Made by a program: the position numbers and the translations under genes
Shown: positions 19,069-26,863 of the stretch, in pieces
Layout of the letters: every line of letters starts with the position of its first letter
How positions within the stretch are numbered: the stretch's first letter is position 1
From: Rikenellaceae bacterium
Lineage (GTDB): Bacteria > Bacteroidota > Bacteroidia > Bacteroidales > Rikenellaceae
Assembly: GCA_015060165.1 (NCBI GenBank)
Contig: SUZC01000008.1
Span: 1 to 64,000 of the forward strand
DNA: 64,000 nt
Direction of reading: 5' to 3'
Notes under the pieces: model-generated
The model's input: the letters and a program-made list of their open reading frames with translations, nothing else
Database searches by the model: none
Told to the model about the DNA's origin: nothing

Positions 19069-19435
19069 TATGGAGCGAAACAACCAACAAAACAAAATGA
19101 TACAGCAGGCTCTTGGTCGTATGAACAAAGAGAGCCTCTCGCCCGATTTCAAGGCTCGGTTGATGGCGCAAATTCGCCAACGGGAATACAACCGCGAGAT
19201 GTGGATAGGCGTAGGTTTAGCCACAATGTTCATTGTTTTTGTCTGCTTGATGGTCTATTTGGCTTACAGGATATACCTCAGTATGGGTTGGACCAAAATA
19301 TTCACACCCGAAAATGTATATCAGTTGAAATTGTGGACTATGATATTTATCTCGGCTCCCCTACTTTTCATATTCGACAAATACGCATCGCCAAAGATAT
19401 TGGCATTCTTTGACAAAATAGACCCTCGGAAATAG
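19061..19435 (+). CDS. Two-TM protein, candidate anti-sigma factor
   Basis: This 124-residue protein has a charged N-terminal cytoplasmic part (about 45 residues, with a helix containing PDFKARLMAQIRQRE). Two membrane segments follow (near 46-72 and 88-106), then a short basic tail. Its ATG overlaps the stop of the ECF sigma gene by 8 nt, so the two are co-translated. Position and topology fit an anti-sigma factor or a regulator of one. No zinc-type (HxxxCxxC) anti-sigma motif is visible, so this is inference. A GTG at 19052 and an ATG at 19070 are other possible starts. Confidence 0.6.
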   Translation: MDNMERNNQQNKMIQQALGRMNKESLSPDFKARLMAQIRQREYNREMWIGVGLATMFIVFVCLMVYLAYRIYLSMGWTKIFTPENVYQLKLWTMIFISAPLLFIFDKYASPKILAFFDKIDPRK

Positions 19436-19449
19436 TCTCCAAGGGTCTA
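19419..19449 (+). terminator. Weak terminator hairpin after the sigma operon
   Basis: TAGACCCT (19419-19426) pairs with AGGGTCTA (19442-19449), and the stem extends by GG/CC past a C-A mismatch. It overlaps the end of the two-TM gene and lacks a clear T-run. Confidence 0.4.
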
Positions 19450-19498
19450 TATCTACCATATTATAAATAGCTATTCTCGTTTTGGGATACTTCCAAAA

Positions 19499-20242
19499 TT
19501 AGAACTTAATATCGGCATACAAGGGTTGGTGATCCGATGTGATAGGCTCATCAAGCACCTCGTATTTTATAACCTCGTACTTGCTACCTTTCAAACCCCA
19601 GATATAGTCGATTGTGCGACGTGGACCCTTCGATGGGAAGGTGAACTTTGTGGTATCGGACAATACCTGCCAATCCGAGAGCATCTGCTGAGTCTCCTCC
19701 GATGTGGGCAACATATTGAAATCACCAGTCAAAATGGCTGGTTTACCATACTCGGCCATAGCTTTCTTGATTATCTCGATTGACTCCTTACGCGAGGGTG
19801 AGCGAAGCGAGAAGTGAGTATTGCACAACAGATAATCGCCGTACTCCAAAATAAGGAATGTGCGCACCTCCTCCTCTCCGGGTAACGGGATATACTTAAA
19901 CGACTTTGGTTTCTGCTTAACCAATGCCGCCACACCATATAAGCCGCCATTTTTATGCTCTTTGGCAGGTGCGAAGAAGTAGTACATACCTGTCAGGCGG
20001 CCCAACTCTTTGGCTTGGTCAACAAAATCGCTTCGCTTGGCTACGCTATCAACCTCCTGCAAACCGACAAAATCGGGATTCACACGTTTGATAACTTCGG
20101 CCGTACGCTCAACATCAAGAGCCTTATCCATACCCTTACAGATGTGGATATTATAGCTCATGATACGCATTTGGCGCGGTTGCGAGCAACCCACCAACAA
20201 CATCACCACGAGGAGTGGCATAAAGTGTAGAATTCTCTTCAT
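19499..20242 (-). CDS. Endonuclease/exonuclease/phosphatase-family lipoprotein
   Basis: This 247-residue protein has a lipoprotein signal (hydrophobic core then LVGC, Cys19), so it is exported and lipid-anchored. The remainder is an EEP (DNase I-like) fold: MSYNIHIC, the Glu in VGLQEVD, TGDFNM and the terminal SDHQPL with the catalytic Asp-His. EEP enzymes cut phosphodiester bonds in nucleic acids, inositol phosphates or sphingolipids; exported Bacteroidota members are usually of unknown substrate. It lies downstream of the HMA gene, with a hairpin between them, and may be read from the metal-cluster transcript at reduced level. Confidence 0.85.
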   Translation of the reverse strand: MKRILHFMPLLVVMLLVGCSQPRQMRIMSYNIHICKGMDKALDVERTAEVIKRVNPDFVGLQEVDSVAKRSDFVDQAKELGRLTGMYYFFAPAKEHKNGGLYGVAALVKQKPKSFKYIPLPGEEEVRTFLILEYGDYLLCNTHFSLRSPSRKESIEIIKKAMAEYGKPAILTGDFNMLPTSEETQQMLSDWQVLSDTTKFTFPSKGPRRTIDYIWGLKGSKYEVIKYEVLDEPITSDHQPLYADIKF

Positions 20243-20259
20243 AAGATAAAATTTAAGAG

Positions 20260-20299
20260 AGGTGCTCAGAGTGAATTATCGCTATCGCTCTAAGCACCT
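20260..20299 (-). terminator. Hairpin between HMA gene and EEP lipoprotein gene
   Basis: AGGTGCT (20260-20266) pairs with AGCACCT (20293-20299), and a 4-bp AGAG/CTCT extension lies inside a C-A mismatch. An AAATTTT stretch follows in the minus direction. It could end the metal cluster or attenuate expression of the EEP gene, whose ATG is 18 nt further on. Confidence 0.45.
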
Positions 20300-20328
20300 A
20301 TAATGGTTAAAATTTCGATGCGAGAAGA

Positions 20329-20643
20329 TTATTTCTTGCTAACCTCAGCCTTGATTTTCACCTTTGCCAAAGCCTTAATTAGAGCAGCATCACTGGTCTT
20401 TGTTGCGTCGTATGTAACAGTCACCTTCTTGGTCTTAACATCAACCTTTACATCCTTCACACCCTTAGCATAAGGCAATGAATTTGTAATCTTCTTAGCA
20501 CAACCCTCGCAATCAACATCGGTCATAAATACAGTTGTCTTCACTGCAGCATCGCTCTTCTTCTGTGCTACTGCGTCAGCAACACCAAAACTCATCACGG
20601 CCAAAAGGCACAACATTAAAATCTTTTTCATAACATTATTCAT
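20329..20643 (-). CDS. Exported heavy-metal-associated (HMA) domain protein
   Basis: This 104-residue protein has a signal peptide (to about Ala-Val-Ala-Gln, residue 27). A single HMA ferredoxin-like domain follows, with the metal-binding Cys-Glu-Gly-Cys (Cys45, Cys48). HMA domains bind soft metals, most often copper. Being exported, it should act in the periplasm, where it could pass metal to or from a partner. It is the last gene of a minus-strand cluster with a TonB receptor and a Cys/His-rich exported protein. An internal ATG (20631) is an alternative start that leaves an equally good signal peptide. Confidence 0.88.
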   Translation of the reverse strand: MNNVMKKILMLCLLAVMSFGVADAVAQKKSDAAVKTTVFMTDVDCEGCAKKITNSLPYAKGVKDVKVDVKTKKVTVTYDATKTSDAALIKALAKVKIKAEVSKK

Positions 20644-20713
20644 TTGGTTAATTATTAATATTTTCTATTTGTTTAACCGTTCTGTTTTTGTCATTACAAA
20701 AACTATCTAAGGA

Positions 20714-23077
20714 TTAATAGAGGTTAAATCTAGCTCCGATATAGAACTTACGACCCATAAGCGGACCCCACACACTAGACGAGTTGAATGCAGGAGAGAA
20801 TGGATCAGCCGCGTTCAAAATGGGGTCATCCTGCATATAATCGCCAATATTCTCGCAACCTACATATACCTCCCAATTACGAATCTTACGACTCACCTGA
20901 GCATAGAACATCGGGTATGATGGCGAGAGCTCCTCGCGGCTCAAATCTCCGTCCAAAGAGGGACGACGAACAGGACCATTCAACTGAGCAGTCACATCAA
21001 ACACCCAACGGCGGTATGGTGTAGCATACTGCAAATTAATAAGAGTCTTAAAACGACTTGTAAGTGGTCGCTCAACCTCATAACCCACACCATCACGCAT
21101 CAATGTAATAAGGCTATTTGTGTAGCGGAACGTAGCAAATATATCGAATCCGCGCAATGCAGTCCACTGGAAGTCGACCTGATATGTATCGGTAAATGAG
21201 CGATTATCGGTGTTATATATACGTATATCGCTTCCAGCCAATTCCTGATCTGCAAGAACGGTATTATACAGTTGCGTACGGAAATAATCGAAGCTCAATG
21301 TAGCATCCGAATAGCCACCCAATGGGATATCTTGAGTAAGACTACCACCAGCCGTAAGTGCCATCTCTATATCATCGTTCAAATCATCGACCAAAATCGT
21401 ACGACCTGTAGCCAACATCCAGATATTATCGGTAAAGATACTTGCTCGACGATAACCCAAACCTGCCGAAGCACGCAAGACAGTCGAAGGCGTGATATTC
21501 CATTTGATATGCGAACGGGGTGTCAAAGCGAAATACTCCTTTGGCTTGTAATATGCAGCACCCTGGCCATCAACCGTAGGCATCTCAGCACGATTCTTGG
21601 CACCCATCCAATCGCCACGCAAGCCTACGACCAACGAGAACTTCTCGGGCAAGGCATAGGTATACTCAGCATATACACCCGGCTCAAAGTAGCGCATTTT
21701 ATTAAGCGTTGCATTTGACCACATATCAACAGCACCATTGCCCTTATTGAGAACTACACGATTCAGAATATCCTCTTTGCTATTAGTCACCGAAACCGAT
21801 GCTCCAAAAATCATCGAAGAACGATTATTAAAGTAGTGCGCATACATAAGATTCGCCCACCAAGCTCCATCGTGTGCATCATAGTTGTTCAAACCAAAAT
21901 ATGCATCCTCCTTGAAGTAGTTGTAATCGGCTACAAAAGCAATATTTGAGCGCAACTCCTCTTCCGACTCCTCGTCATAGATTGCAGCCCCCACCGGCAT
22001 ACCCAGTTTAAAATATGCATTCACACCTGTATTATCCATATGTGAACCATACACCGATAGACTCTCTGTCATCTCTTCGTAGCGAGATTTTTTATACTCC
22101 TTCTGACCTCCCAAACGATTTTCATCAACAAACTTCCATCCCCAACGAATTTGCGCACCGTTATTAGTCTGGTACAACCACTTATTGGCGATATTAATCT
22201 GATTGGCCTCGGGCAAATCTCGGAATCCATCGTGATTCATATCGTGCGACTGAGTATCCATCGAACCGTGCGCCAAAATTACGGTAGATAGACGCTTATC
22301 CTCAGTCAAAGGTATTGCCGATGAAATATTGAACTCGGGCTTGAGTTCGCTATCAAAATAGAAATTAAGGAATAGACGTTCCTCGTCAGTGGGCTTGCGA
22401 TGCTCCAAATTGATTTGACCAGTAATAGCCTCATGACCAGCAGTCACTGAAGTAACACCCTTCGACACTTGAATTGAATTGAGCCACATACCTGGAGTAT
22501 AATTCAAGCCATACGGCGCACCCAGACCTCGCATTATTGGACGATTCTCATCCAAAATTTGCGTATATGTACCAGTCAAGCCCAACATCTTAATTTGGCG
22601 GGCTCCCGAAATAGCATCACTATATCCTACCGTAACCGAAGCTGAGTTTTCGAAACTCTCGGCCAAATTACAGCAGGCCATTTTACACAATCCGGCAAAC
22701 GAGATAGTCTCACCCTTCAATACACTCTCATGATTGATATAGTTTCCCAAGTTACCATCGACAACAACCTCCTCGATACGAGTATCAGCTTTGAGTTTGA
22801 AATCCACCTTTGAAACACCCGACTCAACATTTATCGTATCGTTGGCATATCCTACATAACTTGCCACAAGTTTATCGTAACCCTTCACACGATACACCGC
22901 ATACTTACCATCGACATTACAAGTTGCTCCGACCGTAGTCTTATCCCAAAAGACAACAGCACCGACAAGCACCTCACCAGTCTCGGCATCGACAACCGTA
23001 CCCGTAACATTCTGACCCCACGCATTCACGCACAATACAGAGGCCATCAAACAAAATAAAATATTCTTGATTTTCAT
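20714..23077 (-). CDS. TonB-dependent receptor, probable metal-related
   Basis: This 787-residue outer-membrane protein has a signal peptide (ending near Ala-Trp-Gly, residues 19-21). A carboxypeptidase-regulatory-like domain follows (NVTGTVVDAETGEVLVGAVV, residues 24-43), then a plug domain (near 105-220) and a beta-barrel ending in ARFNLY. At the plug entrance it carries a CKMACCNLAESFE segment; a Cys-x3-Cys-Cys pattern is unusual for this class. TonB receptors import metal complexes, vitamins or glycans. No SusD partner is nearby, so a glycan role is unlikely. Its place between an HMA protein and a Cys/His-rich exported protein points to metal or metallophore uptake, as inference. Confidence 0.88.
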   Translation of the reverse strand: MKIKNILFCLMASVLCVNAWGQNVTGTVVDAETGEVLVGAVVFWDKTTVGATCNVDGKYAVYRVKGYDKLVASYVGYANDTINVESGVSKVDFKLKADTRIEEVVVDGNLGNYINHESVLKGETISFAGLCKMACCNLAESFENSASVTVGYSDAISGARQIKMLGLTGTYTQILDENRPIMRGLGAPYGLNYTPGMWLNSIQVSKGVTSVTAGHEAITGQINLEHRKPTDEERLFLNFYFDSELKPEFNISSAIPLTEDKRLSTVILAHGSMDTQSHDMNHDGFRDLPEANQINIANKWLYQTNNGAQIRWGWKFVDENRLGGQKEYKKSRYEEMTESLSVYGSHMDNTGVNAYFKLGMPVGAAIYDEESEEELRSNIAFVADYNYFKEDAYFGLNNYDAHDGAWWANLMYAHYFNNRSSMIFGASVSVTNSKEDILNRVVLNKGNGAVDMWSNATLNKMRYFEPGVYAEYTYALPEKFSLVVGLRGDWMGAKNRAEMPTVDGQGAAYYKPKEYFALTPRSHIKWNITPSTVLRASAGLGYRRASIFTDNIWMLATGRTILVDDLNDDIEMALTAGGSLTQDIPLGGYSDATLSFDYFRTQLYNTVLADQELAGSDIRIYNTDNRSFTDTYQVDFQWTALRGFDIFATFRYTNSLITLMRDGVGYEVERPLTSRFKTLINLQYATPYRRWVFDVTAQLNGPVRRPSLDGDLSREELSPSYPMFYAQVSRKIRNWEVYVGCENIGDYMQDDPILNAADPFSPAFNSSSVWGPLMGRKFYIGARFNLY

Positions 23078-23141
23078 ACTTTTACCACATATTAATATAA
23101 CTAAAATTCAGGAATAGCCTTTGGCTTAATCCTTCTGATAA

Positions 23142-23657
23142 TTATACTAATACAGGCGGAGCACGTAGAGAAGAGCTGCTCAAATAAGCAGCCGACAACG
23201 GGGGCAATAGATACACCCCGTAGCTAAATGAGTTAACCTGAAGTTCACACCGTCCTGCAGAGGGATCCATATTGGTTACGGCAACCACCGCCATTGCATA
23301 ACGCAACAACTCGTCATCGTCACCAATACGTGGCTGGGTGTAAAGTTCTACTTCGGTAGAGTGATTGTGGTCACATCCGCAATTGCTTCCCTGCAACGAA
23401 ATTTTGCAAAAATCACGGTTATACTCGTCATGACTATCACAATCGGTGCAATCACCACATTCGCTATGCTCTCCACACGCAGTATGATGGTGGTGATAAA
23501 TTTTACCTGAAGAATGCGAATGAGCGATTTGACAACCTTCCTGATGGTAGACCAAACAATGGCACGTCAAAGCCACAACATCGCTAGCCACCATCGCCGA
23601 AAGATAGAGGAGCAATGTAAAACTTGCAGCTACTAATTTAAAAATCTTGTTTGCCAT
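23142..23657 (-). CDS. Cys/His-rich exported protein, probable metal binder
   Basis: The 171-residue protein has an N-terminal hydrophobic signal (about residues 5-28). Residues 30-100 are exceptionally rich in Cys and His: a CHC pair, HSH and HHHH runs, CxxHxxCxxCxxC spacing, then CGCDHNH. The C-terminal 70 residues have no Cys/His cluster except one Cys. Such ligand density suggests a periplasmic metal sponge, chaperone or sensor; the metal is unknown. It sits 64 nt upstream of the TonB receptor on the same strand and 19 nt downstream of the PqqD-like gene, so the four genes can form one transcript. I do not recognise a named family with certainty. Confidence 0.75.
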   Translation of the reverse strand: MANKIFKLVAASFTLLLYLSAMVASDVVALTCHCLVYHQEGCQIAHSHSSGKIYHHHHTACGEHSECGDCTDCDSHDEYNRDFCKISLQGSNCGCDHNHSTEVELYTQPRIGDDDELLRYAMAVVAVTNMDPSAGRCELQVNSFSYGVYLLPPLSAAYLSSSSLRAPPVLV

Positions 23658-23676
23658 ACCACCTTAAAATTAAAAA

Positions 23677-23943
23677 CTACTCAATAAGGCCTGCCTGTTG
23701 CATTTTATCCACCCACTTTTGGGCATCCGCAGCGGCAACACACTTTTCCACTTCATAGTTTTCCAGCAAAATGCGCTCAACATCAGAGGCTGTAAAATCC
23801 AAACTCATAAGATTATTCCATAGCAATAACGAACTATCATTCAATGTAATAACTCGTGCCATATCAACTCCTGCTTGACCCGACATTATCACCACATTTT
23901 CGCCTGCTATCTCTCGGACTCTATATCCACTTTTAATTCTCAT
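23677..23943 (-). CDS. PqqD-family (RRE-fold) small protein
   Basis: The 88-residue protein begins M-R-I-K-S-G-Y-R-V-R-E-I-A-G and continues with the TLNDSSLLLWNNL segment, a recognisable PqqD-family pattern. PqqD-type domains bind leader peptides of ribosomal peptides for modifying enzymes, but many free-standing Bacteroidota members have no known partner. I chose the ATG at 23943 because this is where family members begin and because the -7 box covers the upstream GTG at 23970. No radical-SAM or other modifying enzyme lies nearby, so a peptide-modification role is not supported by the neighbourhood. It heads the metal cluster on the minus strand. Confidence 0.72.
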   Translation of the reverse strand: MRIKSGYRVREIAGENVVIMSGQAGVDMARVITLNDSSLLLWNNLMSLDFTASDVERILLENYEVEKCVAAADAQKWVDKMQQAGLIE

Positions 23944-23969
23944 AGCGCATTTGCACATTTTCTCAGCCA

Positions 23970-23977
23970 CAAATATA
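23970..23977 (-). promoter_or_regulatory. -7 box of the PqqD/metal cluster
   Basis: TATATTTG on the minus strand fits TAnnTTTG and lies 26 nt before the chosen ATG. A TTG at proper spacing is not seen. It diverges from the recQ box at 24010. Confidence 0.5.
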
Positions 23978-24009
23978 GCGAAAAAATATCAAATCCCACT
24001 CTTTTTTAG

Positions 24010-24017
24010 TATTTTTG
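24010..24017 (+). promoter_or_regulatory. -7 box of the first recQ
   Basis: TATTTTTG fits TAnnTTTG and ends only 8 nt before the chosen ATG (24026). Transcription would begin almost at the start codon. No good -33 TTG is visible at normal spacing. Confidence 0.5.
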
Positions 24018-24025
24018 CAGTTGTG

Positions 24026-25984
24026 ATGAATGTCGACCAAAATACAGGACAAAGGCTACACGAAGTGCTGGCTAAATACTGGGGATATAACGATTTCCGC
24101 CCCGGCCAGGATGCTATTATAGGTTCGGTAATAGCCGGATGCGACACATTGGCACTAATGCCTACAGGAGGTGGCAAATCACTCACCTATCAAGTCCCGA
24201 CGATGATTCGAGAGGGGCTTTGCATTGTAATCACACCTCTCATCGCCTTGATGAAAGACCAGGTCGACCGTCTGCGTAAGATGGGAATACCTGCAACTGC
24301 CATACACTCCGGAATGTCGTACACGCAGATCGACATTGCGTTAGACAATTGCGTATATGGAGATATGAAGTTTCTATATGTTGCACCAGAGCGTCTTGCA
24401 ACGGAGGCATTCAGGCTGAGAGTTCAACGAATGAAAGTATCACTATTGGCTGTCGACGAGGCTCATTGTATATCACAATGGGGCTACGACTTTCGACCCG
24501 CCTATCTTCGCATTGCCGAATTACGACGACTCATCCCCAAGACTCCCATTCTGGCCCTCACAGCATCGGCCACGAAATTGGTCGCCGACGATATTATGAA
24601 CCAGCTCGGCTTCGAGCGACCCAATATTCTTCGTAGCAGTTTCTCTCGTCCGAATCTTTCATATTCAGTACGCTATACCGATGACAAGAACGAACAGCTT
24701 CTGCGCGTCATACGGAACGTTGAAGGAAGTGGAATAATCTATCTCAACACCCGTACAGGTTGCGAGCAGCTGGTTGATATATTGCAAAAGCAAGGCATCA
24801 CAGCGTCGTACTACCACGCTGGCCTGCCTCACGCCGAGCGCGACATAAGGCAAGAGGAGTGGACCACAGGCAAAGTTCGCATTATGGTTGCGACCAACGC
24901 CTTTGGAATGGGAATAGACAAAGCCGATGTTCGTTTCGTGGTTCACTACTCGATGTGCGATTCTCTGGAAAACTACTATCAAGAGGCTGGTCGTGCAGGT
25001 CGCGACGGCAAACGCAGCTATGCACTATTGTTGGCCGCCTCGGATGACAACCAAAAGATATCGAAGCGTTTCGAAGCAGAATTTCCACCGCTGGAAGAGA
25101 TAAAGTCGATATACGAAAAGATATGTAGCTATCTCCAGGTAGCCATAGGCGATGGACTATATAGCTCGATGGTATTCAATATGCAGGATTTCTGCCAACG
25201 TGAACACCTCTTTGCCGGAAAGGTTCGCTCGGCGTTAAAACTTTTACAACAGAACGGATATATGTCGCTGATCGAAGAGATGGACAACCCGGCCCGAATC
25301 CTCTTTACTGTTTCACGAGACGACTTATATAAAATCCGTATCGACCGCCAGGATCTCGACCATATAATTCGCACCATACTAAGACGTTACAATGGCGTAT
25401 TTACAGAATTCAAAGCCATTGACGAACGCGAGCTCGCCACGTTGACAGGCTACGAGGTTGAAAAAGTAAAGGAGCTTCTGAAACGAATGTGGCAGATGCG
25501 CATAATTCGATATATTCCAGCCAACACCTCACCAATGATATTTTTCGATGAGGAGCGCCTTCCGACAAAGGATCTCTACATTTCGCCCGACACATATCTG
25601 CATCGCAAGGAACTCATTTCGGAAAGGTTCAATAGCATGGTGGAGTATGCCGACAACACAACCATATGCCGAAGCGTACTTCTGCAACAACATTTTGGCG
25701 ACCACGAGGCTACTCCTTGCGGAATATGCGATATTTGCCTATCCGAGAAACGTCGCAGAAAAGAGCAAGCCGATAGCGTCAATGCCAACAACGAAGCTAT
25801 GGGGGCAAACGACAAAACCGCAGAGCAGATTCTCGCACTTCTAAGAGAAGAGGCATATACAGCCCGCGAGATTATGCGTAAAATAAGTTGCGATCCTTCA
25901 TTCATTGCTCAAATTATCGACAAGTTGAAGAGTGATGGCAAAATTTCTCTCTCTCACGAGGGGAAACTGATAATTAATGAGTAA
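24026..25984 (+). CDS. RecQ-family ATP-dependent DNA helicase (no HRDC)
   Basis: RecQ helicases unwind DNA 3'-5' during recombination and fork repair. The 652 residues hold Walker A MPTGGGKS (45-52), DEAH (144-147), and motif VI near QEAGRAGRDG. A C-terminal zinc-binding region has CGICDIC preceded by a spaced Cys. Winged-helix-like residues follow to the end; there is no HRDC domain. I chose the ATG at 24026, not an upstream one at 23951, because the promoter box lies between them and RecQ homology begins at the second. A WRN-type 3'-5' exonuclease gene starts 38 nt downstream. A second, HRDC-bearing RecQ is at 40.4-42.6 kb. Confidence 0.93.
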   Translation: MNVDQNTGQRLHEVLAKYWGYNDFRPGQDAIIGSVIAGCDTLALMPTGGGKSLTYQVPTMIREGLCIVITPLIALMKDQVDRLRKMGIPATAIHSGMSYTQIDIALDNCVYGDMKFLYVAPERLATEAFRLRVQRMKVSLLAVDEAHCISQWGYDFRPAYLRIAELRRLIPKTPILALTASATKLVADDIMNQLGFERPNILRSSFSRPNLSYSVRYTDDKNEQLLRVIRNVEGSGIIYLNTRTGCEQLVDILQKQGITASYYHAGLPHAERDIRQEEWTTGKVRIMVATNAFGMGIDKADVRFVVHYSMCDSLENYYQEAGRAGRDGKRSYALLLAASDDNQKISKRFEAEFPPLEEIKSIYEKICSYLQVAIGDGLYSSMVFNMQDFCQREHLFAGKVRSALKLLQQNGYMSLIEEMDNPARILFTVSRDDLYKIRIDRQDLDHIIRTILRRYNGVFTEFKAIDERELATLTGYEVEKVKELLKRMWQMRIIRYIPANTSPMIFFDEERLPTKDLYISPDTYLHRKELISERFNSMVEYADNTTICRSVLLQQHFGDHEATPCGICDICLSEKRRRKEQADSVNANNEAMGANDKTAEQILALLREEAYTAREIMRKISCDPSFIAQIIDKLKSDGKISLSHEGKLIINE

Positions 25985-26022
25985 CTTTACGGCCCGAATT
26001 GAATTTGTAGATTTTTTACGCG

Positions 26023-26766
26023 ATGGCATACCTATCGACCATAACCAACGAACAGACAGCAGAGCTTCCCTCGGCTCGTTTCGACGGCGAAATCTTAGTC
26101 GTTGAGCGTGAGGAGCAGGTTGCTGAGGTATGTCGTATACTCGCATCACACAAAGTAATCGGATTTGACACTGAGACACGTCCATCGTTCAAAGCTGGAG
26201 TTACAAACCGAGTAGCCCTATTGCAACTATCCACACCCAAGCAATGTTTCCTCATTCGCTTATGCAGAATGAAATTACACAAAGAGATTCTGCGCATATT
26301 AAGCAATCCCAGGATCCATAAAATCGGAGCCGATGTAGCAGGGGATCTTCGTGCCTTGCACCAACTTCGCAACTTCACAGAGCGGGGATTTATAGATCTG
26401 CAACAGATTGCACCCGATTGGGGCATTGAGGAGAAGAGCTTGCGCAAACTCTCAGCCATTGTACTAAACGAAAGAGTATCAAAAGCTCAACGATTGAGCA
26501 ATTGGGAGGCGAGCACACTGACCCCGCAACAGCAGATGTATGCAGCTACAGATGCGTGGGTTTGCATAAAAATTTACGAAAAGCTATTGCGTTCTCCACG
26601 TATCAAAGCTTCACAAACAGCAGGCACCGAGCAGAAGGCTCAGGATAATGAGCTGAAGGATGTAAAACAAAACAACGACACGAAACAGGTCGCCAAACTA
26701 CACATTTCGTTGCCTCTGCACAAACGAGCTCACAACAATAATAAATCCGAGAACAAAGAGGAATAA
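26023..26766 (+). CDS. 3'-5' exonuclease, WRN-type (DEDD family)
   Basis: This 247-residue protein has the DEDD exonuclease pattern. Motif I is GFDTETRPSF (Asp-x-Glu near residue 48), motif II the KIGADVAGDL region (near 105), and motif III is YAATDAWVCIKIY (near 175), which suits the DEDDy subgroup. It degrades single-stranded or recessed 3' ends with two metal ions. The C-terminal 50 residues are Lys/Gln/Asn-rich and probably disordered. It begins 38 nt after recQ on the same strand, so the two resemble a split version of the exonuclease-plus-helicase arrangement of human WRN. Functional coupling is inference. Confidence 0.85.
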   Translation: MAYLSTITNEQTAELPSARFDGEILVVEREEQVAEVCRILASHKVIGFDTETRPSFKAGVTNRVALLQLSTPKQCFLIRLCRMKLHKEILRILSNPRIHKIGADVAGDLRALHQLRNFTERGFIDLQQIAPDWGIEEKSLRKLSAIVLNERVSKAQRLSNWEASTLTPQQQMYAATDAWVCIKIYEKLLRSPRIKASQTAGTEQKAQDNELKDVKQNNDTKQVAKLHISLPLHKRAHNNNKSENKEE

Positions 26767-26863
26767 AGGCAGTCCTGCAAGCGACACAACTCGCCTTACC
26801 ACAAAAGACTTAAGAGACGAAGCTTCCGCAAAACTGATGACAACAACGAAAACCAATTATAAA

